The position numbers and the translations under genes are program-made. The notes below the pieces were generated by a model. The model had not been told where the DNA came from, did not search any database, and saw nothing but the letters and a program-made list of their open reading frames with translations. A stretch of DNA of 64,000 nt from Prevotella sp. (GTDB taxonomy: Bacteria; Bacteroidota; Bacteroidia; Bacteroidales; Bacteroidaceae). Below, in pieces: positions 15,576 through 24,659 of the stretch. The stretch is from the NCBI GenBank assembly GCA_017618275.1, contig JAFZUS010000103.1, forward strand, positions 1 to 64,000, in the 5' to 3' direction. How positions within the stretch are numbered: the stretch's first letter is position 1; each line of letters begins with the position of its first letter.

Positions 15576-18500
15576 TCATGCCTGTAACGTAGGCGTATTG
15601 TTAGCATTCTGGATGTAATACAACATGTTATGGCTGGTGCTACAGCTCAGTGGGTTGCCTTCGAGATCGGCCAGTTTTGTATCGTTGACATGTTCACCCT
15701 TCAGGTAACACAATTCACCAAGCAATACTGGAACAGCACCCTCAGAACCAACATCATAAACGCGACGACTATACAGGCTAACAGTATCACCAATCTCCTG
15801 AGCAGCCATCGGGCGCATCAGTTCCTTACCAAGGTAATAACCAGATGCTATCTTCGTACCCGTAGGATAACCAGACGTGCCAGTAGTCATATTCTTGCTG
15901 TTATAGACCTTGTTGTTATAAGAGCTCGGTGTTGACGTGCCTGAGACATGGTATTTCTTCACATTACCGGTCTTAGTCCAACCTTCAGAGAAACGATAGT
16001 AAGGCGACGTAGAAACATTCGGCAAAGCACGCTCACGGGCATACGACCAACTCTGTGTCATGTCATAGGCTCCCAATTCACCAACAGAAACCATTGAACT
16101 GGCCAACGAGTCCATGTTATCCATGATACCATCAGGGCCGAGGTCATATTTGAAATTACCATCCTTATCGTAGAACTTCAATACTGCACAACCATTTGAG
16201 TCGATACCCAGGACAATGTTCGGGAAACCGAGACGGCCAAAGAAATCAATCTCTCCATCGTGCATGTCGATGTATGAGTCATCACCCGTCGTTTTCAGTT
16301 TAGTAACAGTCAGTTTGTCAGTGAAGATCTCCTCGGCAAACATCGTATCGACGATGGTAAACTTCAACTTGTTACCCTTTTCCCAATGCTCAGTGTCAAG
16401 AAATGGGAAGGTGTTAGAAGTATAACCGGCAGAAGAGGTGCGCTTCTTCATACGAAACCAGGTCATACCACCACCAAGACCCTCTAAGGCACGAACTACG
16501 TCGCGCTGACCATTGCAATAGTAATAGGTGACACCAGGAGCCCATGTACCACATGGATTATGGCTGCACTCCGTAGAGACATCATGTTCATTCTCACACC
16601 ACTCAGTAGCCATTGCATTCTGCTCCAGTTTAATCATGCAAATTTCCACATAGGTCTTATACATACGGAACAATACCTTTTGTATAGCCTCTGTGATAGA
16701 TGACTTCGTTTGAAAGGTCACAGAGTGGCGCGTCCAACCGAGATTGTCGCAATCATCAGCATCTTCATCCAACTGCCAACAAACATTACAATCAGCAGCC
16801 AGACTACTCTTTACAACACCATCCACAAAATAGGTAGAACCATTCTTAACGGCAGAGGGATAGAGGAAAGTGTAAATCTGAGAATTATCGCTAACACTGA
16901 TAATACGCCACCAGTTGACAGTTACATTTTCACCAGCATCACCACCTACCAATGCAGATTTATAGGCATAGAAACCTATTTTATACGTGTCAGCTGTCGT
17001 AACGGTTAGTGTGCCTGTTGTGATCGTTGTATCAATCTTAGACGTTATTGAAGCCTGAACTTGCTTACTCCAGTCCGCATTGAACAAATAGCCATTCAAC
17101 TGTACCGGTTGCGAGGCGGCACGGGCAGCAGAAGAGCAATGACCATTGAACTGGAGTTTATAAGTACCGGCCTTTAGATAGATATCCTGAAAATAGAAAC
17201 CATAGGTATTATTGGTTTGATTGATGTAACGACGGGTGCGAGCATAGAAAGAAAGCGTGTACCATTCGTTACTCTTAATCTTCGCCAAAACACCAGGATC
17301 AAAAACCACCTGCTGAAGGAAGTTCTTTTCGGATGCAGAAGTCGGGAAAGCGCCAAAAGCATTCATACCGCCACGCGCCTGTGGAATAACTTCACCAACA
17401 TTTTCAATACTACCAAGATTGTGCATCCACTTATCCATAGAGTCCTCAGAGTCGAATGCCGTTTGCTCTAAAAGATTTGGTTTCACCTCCGTATCACGCA
17501 TCAGTACCAGACGCAGGATTTTCTTATTCTGCGAAGTATCGACAGAGTATTGAATATAACGACACTCCCAAAGATAGTTATTCTTTCCAGTTGGTGCCGT
17601 CGGACAATTAGCCGAACCACGTAAATACCAACCGTAAGTTTCCGTCAAATATGTAGTCTGCGGTGGTTCTACTGTAGTTGTCTGACAATAATAGAACTCA
17701 TCAGAAGAAATACCGTTACCAGTAGGGCCACCATCACCCTTCTTACCATCAGAAATGACAGGGACAGTTTCTTTGTCAACAAGGGTATAGTTATCTATAT
17801 TCGAAACAAAGAAAGAAGTAGAGGATGCAGTACAAATAATAAACTCTACGGCATCGTAGGTAGTAACATCGAGGGCCGTCAGAGAATGGCTACTATCAGA
17901 GCGATAGTAATCATAGCGGTAATAAGTACCCTCCCACGTCTGATTGCTACGGGTGCGACGACGATAATAAATGTAGTACTTACTATCAATACGCGAAGTT
18001 GCGTTTTCAACAGAGGTAATCGTACCTCCGTTATTCTTCTTATAGCCACACGTCAGTTCGAAAGTAGTAGGGCTATACCCACCGGCATCTGTACGCCCGA
18101 TATTAATCTCACTGACGCTGGGCATCAAGTTATAAAGGATGGCATTTTCACCCTTCCCACCAGGACGGATGCCATTCATGGTCAGTACCAAGTCAGCAGT
18201 ACGGTCGGCACCATCGATGGTAGATTTAACCGTAATAGTGATATTCGTAGAAGTAATAGACGTACCGGACTTGATATAGATCTTCACGTTTGCATTCGTG
18301 GTACCAAGACCTGTAACAACAGCCTTATAGGTAGTTGCTGGAGTAGGGGAGCCTTCGGCGGCATAATCAGACCCCAATTCATAACTACCAATCTTACAGA
18401 CAATGCCTCCAGAACTCTTGATAGTCTGCTTGGTATTGCCCTTATAGAAACATACATTAGTCTCAATATACTGCTCACTGGTAGTCTTACCATCAGCATC

Positions 18501-20096
18501 ACAGGCTACTGAATCCATTCCATTGTCAAGATCGGCCACATAAGGAGAAGTTCCGTCCTCTACGAGTTTACGCTGTTCACTCCATTCAGAGGCGGAAATC
18601 TTATCTGTCGTACCCGTGCCAACAGCTGTTGCCTGAATAACCCAGCAAGGATGACCATCGGTAGAAGGAATGTTCTGCGACCAACCAGCCAAAGGATTGG
18701 TACCAGAACCAGTCAAAGCACCCGTAGAGAAAGTATAAGTCAACTCTGCCGTCGGCTTATCAGGAGCCGTTGCACCACGCTTATAGAGGAATACGGGTGC
18801 AATGTGCATACCATCCTTATTATACAAGACAGGCGAGCTCCATTCGTTAGCCGCAATGGTATCAGTATCGCTGCTGCTATAAGCCGTGGCCACAATAATA
18901 TATAGCGGATTGCCATCATTGGCTGGTACGGTCTGAGACCAACTGTTAAAACCATCACCCGTGAGTTTTCCTGTTGAGAAGGTATAGGTCAGCGCACCGG
19001 TAGGTTTATCGCTTGCTGTCAGGGCCGTAGCACTGCGACGAAAAAGTTGTACGGTAGCGGTGTTATCGCCAGCCTTACTAACCTGATGAGCAATACAGAT
19101 ACCTGAAAGGTTGCCAGAGGCATTGGTACAACGATAGGTAGCCGTATGGCCATTGTGTGTATCAGTAGCCGTACCAACGACCGTAAAGAGGTCGCCCTTA
19201 CGGGCTCCGTTACGAATGCTGCTGGTGTCAGTGAAAGTGTCACTATGACCTATCACACCATAACCAGGATCAGTATTCCACTGAGCTTCTGTGAAATTAT
19301 TACGCTGCACAGAGCAAACAATACCATAGCCACGTTCATTCTGACGGACTACAGGCACATCCTCGATATCGATGATATTAGCATCCGAAATACCACCAAC
19401 GGTAGTTGCAGACGACATCACAAACTCTATGGCTGCATAGGTATCAGAGTTCTTAACCTGAATACCACTCTTGGTCATCTGGGTATAACTGCCATAGGTG
19501 CCATCGGCATTCTTTATACGATAGTAGATGTAATAGCGACTATCAATGTTGGTATGCTGATTGTCGCCCTTACCATTAACGGTAGTAACCGTGCCATCCT
19601 GATTCTTAACATAACCGCAATAGACATACATCGAAGAAGGGATGAGCACATTACTATCATCGCGGACGAAGGGTATCTCAGAGAGCGAAGGCAGCAGATT
19701 ATAGGTGGCTCCGGATTTATCGGTCACAAGGGTAAAGTCGGCGCTGTAAGAGTGTCCGTTATAGGTAAGCGTGATTTTCTTCACATAACGGGCATCACTG
19801 ACTGTAGTACCTTTTGCAAAAGACCATGTGTAGGTGACTTCACCATCAGCAATGTTGACGGTTGGCGTGACACCCGCAATGACCATAGAGGCAGCAGGTG
19901 TCGGCGTGATACCCGACGGAATGATACCTGCACCTTTGATAATGCGGGCCGTCGTGCTCACATCAGTCTTTGACGTAACTTTACCATTGGCATCGACGGG
20001 AACAGCGTCCATCTGATTGGTGAGGTCGCAAACAAATGCGTCCTCACCTTGCTTCAGGGCCGTCAATGCGAAATTATTCGATATAACCGGATTCAT
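15576..20096 (-). CDS. Giant modular tail fibre / host-specificity protein
   Basis: A 1506-residue protein, the second largest here. It begins SNNFALTALKQG, the shared N-terminal signature. The first 800 residues are made of duplicated modules: an N-terminal unit with DLTNQMDAVPVDANGK is repeated as DLDNGMDSVACDADGK; YNLLPSLSEI with IDSRYYIYYR recurs as YNLMPSVSEI with IDSKYYIYYR; and two copies of LTYTFSTG...W(S)Q...IxATA follow each other. The central region (TWYTLSFYARTRRYIN-like) resembles a carbohydrate-binding jelly roll. Near residue 1240 there is TWAPGVTYYYCNGQRDVV. The C-terminus holds a probable trimerisation and tip region (SMVSVGELGAYDMTQSWSYA). It is most likely a trimeric side or central fibre for receptor contact. 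No DGR variable repeat is in this gene. Confidence 0.8.
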   Translation of the reverse strand: MNPVISNNFALTALKQGEDAFVCDLTNQMDAVPVDANGKVTSKTDVSTTARIIKGAGIIPSGITPTPAASMVIAGVTPTVNIADGEVTYTWSFAKGTTVSDARYVKKITLTYNGHSYSADFTLVTDKSGATYNLLPSLSEIPFVRDDSNVLIPSSMYVYCGYVKNQDGTVTTVNGKGDNQHTNIDSRYYIYYRIKNADGTYGSYTQMTKSGIQVKNSDTYAAIEFVMSSATTVGGISDANIIDIEDVPVVRQNERGYGIVCSVQRNNFTEAQWNTDPGYGVIGHSDTFTDTSSIRNGARKGDLFTVVGTATDTHNGHTATYRCTNASGNLSGICIAHQVSKAGDNTATVQLFRRSATALTASDKPTGALTYTFSTGKLTGDGFNSWSQTVPANDGNPLYIIVATAYSSSDTDTIAANEWSSPVLYNKDGMHIAPVFLYKRGATAPDKPTAELTYTFSTGALTGSGTNPLAGWSQNIPSTDGHPCWVIQATAVGTGTTDKISASEWSEQRKLVEDGTSPYVADLDNGMDSVACDADGKTTSEQYIETNVCFYKGNTKQTIKSSGGIVCKIGSYELGSDYAAEGSPTPATTYKAVVTGLGTTNANVKIYIKSGTSITSTNITITVKSTIDGADRTADLVLTMNGIRPGGKGENAILYNLMPSVSEINIGRTDAGGYSPTTFELTCGYKKNNGGTITSVENATSRIDSKYYIYYRRRTRSNQTWEGTYYRYDYYRSDSSHSLTALDVTTYDAVEFIICTASSTSFFVSNIDNYTLVDKETVPVISDGKKGDGGPTGNGISSDEFYYCQTTTVEPPQTTYLTETYGWYLRGSANCPTAPTGKNNYLWECRYIQYSVDTSQNKKILRLVLMRDTEVKPNLLEQTAFDSEDSMDKWMHNLGSIENVGEVIPQARGGMNAFGAFPTSASEKNFLQQVVFDPGVLAKIKSNEWYTLSFYARTRRYINQTNNTYGFYFQDIYLKAGTYKLQFNGHCSSAARAASQPVQLNGYLFNADWSKQVQASITSKIDTTITTGTLTVTTADTYKIGFYAYKSALVGGDAGENVTVNWWRIISVSDNSQIYTFLYPSAVKNGSTYFVDGVVKSSLAADCNVCWQLDEDADDCDNLGWTRHSVTFQTKSSITEAIQKVLFRMYKTYVEICMIKLEQNAMATEWCENEHDVSTECSHNPCGTWAPGVTYYYCNGQRDVVRALEGLGGGMTWFRMKKRTSSAGYTSNTFPFLDTEHWEKGNKLKFTIVDTMFAEEIFTDKLTVTKLKTTGDDSYIDMHDGEIDFFGRLGFPNIVLGIDSNGCAVLKFYDKDGNFKYDLGPDGIMDNMDSLASSMVSVGELGAYDMTQSWSYARERALPNVSTSPYYRFSEGWTKTGNVKKYHVSGTSTPSSYNNKVYNSKNMTTGTSGYPTGTKIASGYYLGKELMRPMAAQEIGDTVSLYSRRVYDVGSEGAVPVLLGELCYLKGEHVNDTKLADLEGNPLSCSTSHNMLYYIQNANNTPTLQA

Positions 20097-20099
20097 CTT

Positions 20100-20136
20100 C
20101 GAAAATTGAGAATTGAGAATTGAGAATTGAGAATTA
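20100..20136. repeat. AT-rich heptad spacer (TTGAGAA family)
   Basis: Five tandem TTGAGAA units lie immediately upstream of the giant fibre start. Confidence 0.65.
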
Positions 20137-20149
20137 GGGCAGCGCCTTG

Positions 20150-21247
20150 TTATTGCGCTGTCACAATACCCATAATCTTATAGCCGTTCTGGGCCACGAA
20201 ATCATAACCGATGGTGACAGATCCCTTATGGTTGGTAACTGTCATCGACGGGCCTCCGGATATCTCACCCTGATTACCGTTATACAACTTCAGACCGAAG
20301 GTATTGTAGGCCGTATTGATAGCCGTAGAATCCTCCATCGTAGCTACCCATGCCGTCACGATGACGCTCTCACCAGGCGACAGCTGACCACTGAAATCAC
20401 TGTTGCTACCATTCATCGAGATATAGAGATATTCTGGATCCTGCGTATCATCGATAGAGGCAAAAGCAGAAGTCACCTTATTGGTATGAGCCGAGTCGGT
20501 GAAGAAATCAACACGAATCACCAAGTTATCCGTTACGTCGGACTCCGTGAAGGTCAACTGCTTCTTATCAGCAGAGTTGGAAATCTCAGTGCCAGTACCG
20601 GCATCGTACCACTTACAGAACCACGAGGCGGGCGCACGTCCACTGTCATCATAGAGCGAAGCCTTGATGGTGACACTACTACCGGCACCCGTTTTTGCGG
20701 AGATAATGGCAGACTCAGGCGACAGCAGACCGAGATAGCCCTGCGTACTCATTTCAGCAATCTTCACGTCAACCGAACACATCGGGAACTGAAGCTGCTT
20801 ACCATTGAGTTCGACAGAACCCTGATAGCTGATACTGTCAAGGTCGGTGTTACCCTCAGAAGCGAGGTTGGATATAATAGTCAGTTCCTCTACCAGGACA
20901 TCGACACCACCCAATTCTACGGTCGTCGTACCCAAATGGAAAAGCGGATCGTTGGCTGCATCCTTGAAGTTGGTGGACTTGCCATCAGCACCAAACTGAA
21001 TCTGGATATCGTTATAGTACCACTTAGCCTGGAATATCTGATTTTTACTCATATATACCGAGCCACGACGGATGACCGGATAAAGCGACGGACGGGTAGA
21101 GGCATCACCCTTCCAGTCGGGAACAGCTGTGCCACTACGGGGATTGAAATTCTGCGAGAGCGATCCGTTGATACGAAGAGAACCCTGTACGGTAATACCC
21201 TCCTGAAGTGCCGTAATCGCAAAATGGTTGGATATTGAATTTGGCAT
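20150..21247 (-). CDS. Tail/appendage protein with shared N-terminal tag
   Basis: A 365-residue protein. An upstream TTG is in frame at 21256; I use the ATG at 21247 (MPNSISNHFAITALQEG). The N-terminal signature is shared with the proteins at 7806 and 15576. The middle resembles Ig-like modules found in Bacteroidales fibres (SVTIKASLYDDSGRAPASW; FCKWYDAGTGTEI; LVIRVDFFTDSAHTNKV) and the C-terminus (GSVTIGYDFVAQNGYKIMGI) is beta. It sits between a membrane protein and the giant fibre, so it is probably an adaptor or short fibre. Function inferred. Confidence 0.7.
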   Translation of the reverse strand: MPNSISNHFAITALQEGITVQGSLRINGSLSQNFNPRSGTAVPDWKGDASTRPSLYPVIRRGSVYMSKNQIFQAKWYYNDIQIQFGADGKSTNFKDAANDPLFHLGTTTVELGGVDVLVEELTIISNLASEGNTDLDSISYQGSVELNGKQLQFPMCSVDVKIAEMSTQGYLGLLSPESAIISAKTGAGSSVTIKASLYDDSGRAPASWFCKWYDAGTGTEISNSADKKQLTFTESDVTDNLVIRVDFFTDSAHTNKVTSAFASIDDTQDPEYLYISMNGSNSDFSGQLSPGESVIVTAWVATMEDSTAINTAYNTFGLKLYNGNQGEISGGPSMTVTNHKGSVTIGYDFVAQNGYKIMGIVTAQ

Positions 21248-21266
21248 AATAGACAAAATTTAGGAA

Positions 21267-21776
21267 TTACAAAAGAATGATCAGGATAGCACCTATCACT
21301 GTGATAAAACAGCAAAGCTCTGAGAGGAGTACATTTTTACCATCGACCGTGCGACCCATCCATCCTTCAGGCTGAATGTAACTGCTGCCAGCAAGGAACA
21401 GGAAAAATCCCCAGAAGGCTATCCAGTCGAGATACATAATGGCCACACACACCTGCGAAAAAACACCAGCAGCGATACCGAGAATATTGTGGAGTGTATT
21501 GCGCTCGTTCTTTACAAGCGGCATAGCACCGACGAACAGCAGACAGGCGATAGTAAGGAATGCCAGGAAGCGGAAATTGTCGGGCATGGCCTCTATGAAG
21601 GCAGGAGCCATCGTAAAGGTAACGGCCCACATCCATACAATCCACACCCACTGCCAGGGCTTCGGGAGGTTATACACCAGCGAAGAAATACTCTCCGGCA
21701 GCTGCTTATGCCTCCAAATGGTCACACCCACGTAGAGTATGACCAGGAGGCATGAGATTAGCAGACTGTAAATCAT
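21267..21776 (-). CDS. Small multi-spanning membrane protein
   Basis: A 169-residue hydrophobic protein with about five membrane segments: 3-20, 43-60, 68-85, 93-115 (ILGIAAGVFSQVCVAIMYL) and 150-168, with a loop around EGWMGRTVDGKN. I do not recognise a family. It lies within the DGR/fibre cluster, 21 bases downstream of the gene at 21798, so it is expressed late. Candidate roles are superinfection exclusion or a lysis accessory, but nothing in the sequence proves this. Confidence 0.75.
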   Translation of the reverse strand: MIYSLLISCLLVILYVGVTIWRHKQLPESISSLVYNLPKPWQWVWIVWMWAVTFTMAPAFIEAMPDNFRFLAFLTIACLLFVGAMPLVKNERNTLHNILGIAAGVFSQVCVAIMYLDWIAFWGFFLFLAGSSYIQPEGWMGRTVDGKNVLLSELCCFITVIGAILIILL

Positions 21777-21797
21777 ATCCTTTGAATAAGGTTAGGA

Positions 21798-22481
21798 TTA
21801 TTCCTCGCCGACGAAATCCAACTGTGTTGGATAGCCCTGTGTGAAGTCGTAGGCCAGCACATCAGCCACATTGTCGAGGGCCAGCACAGCAGCCTTGTGG
21901 CGGGCCGTCTGGTCGTAGCACTGACGGGCATAACGCTCCAGATCCTTAATCAGGCCAATAGCCAGGTCGATAGGCAGGGTGATGACCAATTCGCCATACA
22001 CAAGGTTGGTCTCGTTCAATCCCTCTTCCTTCTCATCGTTGAAACGCTGGCGAAGGGTCTGACGCAGTTCACGGTCGAGCCACATGTCAATAGCATCGAA
22101 GGTGAAGTTGTTGACGGCATCGCTGATGTCGTACTGACTGATGCGGGCAATGACGGCCTTCTTTGCATAAGCCAGGATGCCAGACTCATTGCCGTAGCCT
22201 TCCATCACACTCTTCATTACCAATGCAGCCACTTCGTCGGCCTTGAACTCAGGGAATCCGGCTGCCATGACAGCCTCCTTTACGCGCTCCTCGTTGAGCG
22301 GATTATCCATACGCACAACGTAAGCCAGATAGATGGTACGAGGCTCCTGCTCGCCACCCTCTGCACCATTGTTAGACACTGCCGTACCAGTCTCTACGTC
22401 GAAATTGATACGAACCTGAGCACCCTCGTACTCGATGAGAGCGGGCTGCTCGTTAAACTCGATTTTCTTAATCTCTGTCAT
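21798..22481 (-). CDS. Hypothetical protein next to the DGR reverse transcriptase
   Basis: A 227-residue acidic protein. The N-terminal 50 residues contain beta strands (IEYEGAQVRINFDVETG). A helical middle follows (DAIDMWLDRELRQTLRQRF), then a long helix (LAIGLIKDLERYARQCYDQTARHKA region) ending in DVLAYDFTQGYPTQLDF. It starts 25 bases after the RT stop. DGRs often carry a small helical accessory protein (Avd), but this is nearly twice that size and lacks an obvious four-helix pattern, so I do not call it Avd. It may be a fibre-associated or chaperone-like virion protein. Confidence 0.7.
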   Translation of the reverse strand: MTEIKKIEFNEQPALIEYEGAQVRINFDVETGTAVSNNGAEGGEQEPRTIYLAYVVRMDNPLNEERVKEAVMAAGFPEFKADEVAALVMKSVMEGYGNESGILAYAKKAVIARISQYDISDAVNNFTFDAIDMWLDRELRQTLRQRFNDEKEEGLNETNLVYGELVITLPIDLAIGLIKDLERYARQCYDQTARHKAAVLALDNVADVLAYDFTQGYPTQLDFVGEE

Positions 22482-22506
22482 AATAGCTATTATTTAAAAG
22501 TGAATA

Positions 22507-23886
22507 CTATTCTATCGTATAGTCAGGAAAGCCAGCTCCCTGATTCAGATTCTTCAAAGTCCCTCTAAAAGGAAATTCGTTATTATCCTTGATGTACTCC
22601 ATCACCTTCTTCAGGCGAGGATTATCAGAAAAGAACTTGAAGAGTTGCCCGTGATCCTCCACTTGAACCACCATAGAGCGGCGTTCCTTGCCATTCTTCT
22701 GATACTTCGAACGTACTTCAAAAACAACATCGCGGAAAATCACTTCACGCCCCACGAAGATAGAGGCACTGACACGCGAGCCTTTCAGCATCGGCCTGCC
22801 TTCACCGTCCACCTCTTCGAACTTGGGCATCATTATGTCTTTGAAACTTTTTATACCCATCACACGACACCAGAAATTAAAACCATCACAATGCTTCAGC
22901 CAACCTTTGTAAGAAGTTGCCACCTGATAACGGAGCATTGGATTTTTCAAATTGTGCATACGACGCATAAACTTTTCCTTCATGCTCTTGCGAAGAAGCA
23001 CACGATTGAAATAGAAACGATAACCAACAAAATCACAAAAATGCCTGTCATCAATAATCTGCATACCCACCTCTTCGTGAAGCGGCTGCTCCATCACGTT
23101 CTTAGCATACCATTCGATATAATTATTGGCCTTCCATACCTCTTTTTTATCTCTACCGATAATCAGAGTATCATCACAATACATGAAGATTCTGACATCA
23201 AAGAAGCGCATCACCTCACGGCACATATCACAAGTGTAAAGATTTGCAATAGGCTGGATAGGAAACAGACCAATACCTAACCCGTGATAGCATACCGTAA
23301 TAGCCTCACGAAACAGGTAACGTATGCCGTCATCATTGAATAAACGACACAATAGATTGTAAGCCTTCTGCTGATCGATGTTATGATAGAACTTTTTGAA
23401 ATCGCGCTTAATCCAATATAACCGGCCTGCATCCTTATTCTCATCAATATAACGCCTTACTCGCTTTGCAGCGAAGTGCATACCTTTACCCTCAATACTT
23501 GCGTATGAATCGTAGTAGTAATAGCGTTTCATAATGTTGTAAGTAACAAGCATCAGCGCATGGTGGATAATGTGGTCAGGCATATAAGGTAACTTCGTCA
23601 ACAGACGAACCTTGTTGTCACAGCGTTGTTCGGCAATGACGGGCGCACTGGTATGGTATTCCCTATTCTTCAGGATATCATGGATGTGCTGGAAGTTTTT
23701 ATCAGGATTGATGTCAAACTGACGAACACCTTTATGATATTTCTTAGGAGAGGTCTTACCTTTACGTGCATCCTTATCAGCAACACGAAGATTATTCATG
23801 TTGAACACCATCGGGAATGTAACCTTACGGTTCTTACCACAACGATGATACTCCTGCAATTCTATGCACTGTGCCTGCTGTCCCAT
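22507..23886 (-). CDS. Diversity-generating retroelement reverse transcriptase
   Basis: A 459-residue protein. It copies the template-repeat RNA into cDNA with errors at adenines, and the cDNA replaces the variable repeat in the target gene. Visible: NLRVADKDARKGK near 32-44, the usual DGR-RT opening; KLPYMPDHIIHHAL (98-110); catalytic D162 in WIKRDFKKFYHNID; the YCDD box (236-239) with D238 and D239. In motif 4, where DGR RTs carry SQ, this protein has IQ (GIGLFPIQPIANLY, 204-217), so the Ser is replaced. After the thumb (to about 365) there is a roughly 90-residue extension (ASIFVGREVIFRDVVFEV; RSMVVQVEDHGQLFKFF) with alternating hydrophobics like a small beta-barrel, possibly nucleic-acid binding. 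It lies downstream of target and template, all in the same direction. Confidence 0.92.
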   Translation of the reverse strand: MGQQAQCIELQEYHRCGKNRKVTFPMVFNMNNLRVADKDARKGKTSPKKYHKGVRQFDINPDKNFQHIHDILKNREYHTSAPVIAEQRCDNKVRLLTKLPYMPDHIIHHALMLVTYNIMKRYYYYDSYASIEGKGMHFAAKRVRRYIDENKDAGRLYWIKRDFKKFYHNIDQQKAYNLLCRLFNDDGIRYLFREAITVCYHGLGIGLFPIQPIANLYTCDMCREVMRFFDVRIFMYCDDTLIIGRDKKEVWKANNYIEWYAKNVMEQPLHEEVGMQIIDDRHFCDFVGYRFYFNRVLLRKSMKEKFMRRMHNLKNPMLRYQVATSYKGWLKHCDGFNFWCRVMGIKSFKDIMMPKFEEVDGEGRPMLKGSRVSASIFVGREVIFRDVVFEVRSKYQKNGKERRSMVVQVEDHGQLFKFFSDNPRLKKVMEYIKDNNEFPFRGTLKNLNQGAGFPDYTIE

Positions 23887-24184
23887 CTATATCGTTTCAT
23901 TTGTTACCTATCGTACTCACACAATGAGCTCACATCAACAATAGCTATCCAAATGGCCTTCTATTTTTCTTGGCTCTACAGTTTTCTACCAACTAAGGGT
24001 TACTCACAATAGGGGACTCTGTTGCAACCTTGCGGCCACTCATACCCTACGCCTTTTAATTTGCTCTGTCGGGATTATTTTATATGCCCTCCATCGAGAC
24101 AGGCTCACATGCGTGCTCTGTTGCTTTACCTTGGCCAACACGTAACCGTTGTAAAGATGCGAACATTGCATTAATCTTTTCAAA
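23887..24184 (-). other. DGR spacer between template repeat and RT
   Basis: These 298 bases contain no credible gene. In characterised DGRs the RNA just downstream of the template repeat folds and primes cDNA synthesis. This stretch is in the corresponding place and would be part of the same leftward transcript as the template and the RT. The role is inferred from position. Confidence 0.55.
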
Positions 24185-24304
24185 ATAGAATGTGAGGCGA
24201 GCGCCGATGTTCGTGTTCGAATTACCGAATTCGTTATTCGAATTCGCGTACGAAACACCGCAGTTAGCGCCATTATTGGCGTTACTGCCAACAATCAGCA
24301 GCTC
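24185..24304 (-). repeat. DGR template repeat (TR)
   Basis: A 120-base segment that aligns without gaps to 24711-24830 (offset 526). The two differ at 20 positions, and 19 of these are adenines on the leftward strand of this copy; the exception is at 24242. Read in the same frame as the target it holds ten AAC or AAT codons (NANNGANC, ANSNNEFGNSNTNIG), the usual design of a template whose Asn codons can be mutated to many residues. It lies between the target gene and the RT. The end on the 24185 side is GC-rich, as expected for the initiation-of-homing side. Confidence 0.95.
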
Positions 24305-24567
24305 CACATGGTATCGCCCTTCGCCTGGAGAAATCTCTTTCTCCACACTTCGTACATGTTACTCCTCCGAAGTAATAGAAGGTAGTGAAACCTAACTCCA
24401 GCGGACACATACGCTAATTCTATACAGAAAACATAAAAACACCATAAGGATGTCTGCGTTGCTGTTAGTCCATCATGTCAAAGAACGAATCTCCGTATGA
24501 AGATTTTATGTTAGATCTTACTCTCTGGAATTTTATTTAATCGTTAATACTAAACTAAAACAGTGAA
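24305..24567 (-). other. Leader between target gene and template repeat
   Basis: No credible gene. A short leftward reading frame (about 20 codons from near 24367) is too small to call. This may carry the promoter or leader of the template RNA; no perfect TAnnTTTG box with good spacing is visible. No avd gene is found here, where many DGRs have it. Confidence 0.5.
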
Positions 24568-24619
24568 GCACGGGGCGCTTCGCGCCTAATTCCGTTCAGG
24601 CTGCTACGCAGCCCCGTGC
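24568..24619. promoter_or_regulatory. Cruciform/hairpin downstream of the DGR target gene
   Basis: An outer 9-bp perfect stem (GCACGGGGC with GCCCCGTGC, 24568-24576 and 24611-24619) encloses two further perfect hairpins: GGCGC-TTC-GCGCC (24574-24586) and GGCTGC-TAC-GCAGCC (24599-24613). It lies 41 bases after the target stop codon and about 92 bases beyond the 3' end of the variable repeat. Known DGRs have a DNA hairpin close downstream of the variable repeat that boosts homing. Alternatively it is a transcription terminator, but it lacks a T-run on the leftward strand. Confidence 0.7.
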
Positions 24620-24659
24620 ATTCGAAAGCGCAAACGAGCATTGGTCGGCTGTTGGCCGC

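Noticed and set aside
21798-22481. Calling this gene the DGR accessory protein Avd
   Set aside because: It is 227 residues and of mixed structure, whereas Avd is about 120 residues and a four-helix bundle; position downstream of the RT is also unusual.
24080-24346. Template repeat region as a protein gene
   Set aside because: The open frame is a by-product of the template carrying the same frame as the target. It starts with GTG and has no independent signal.
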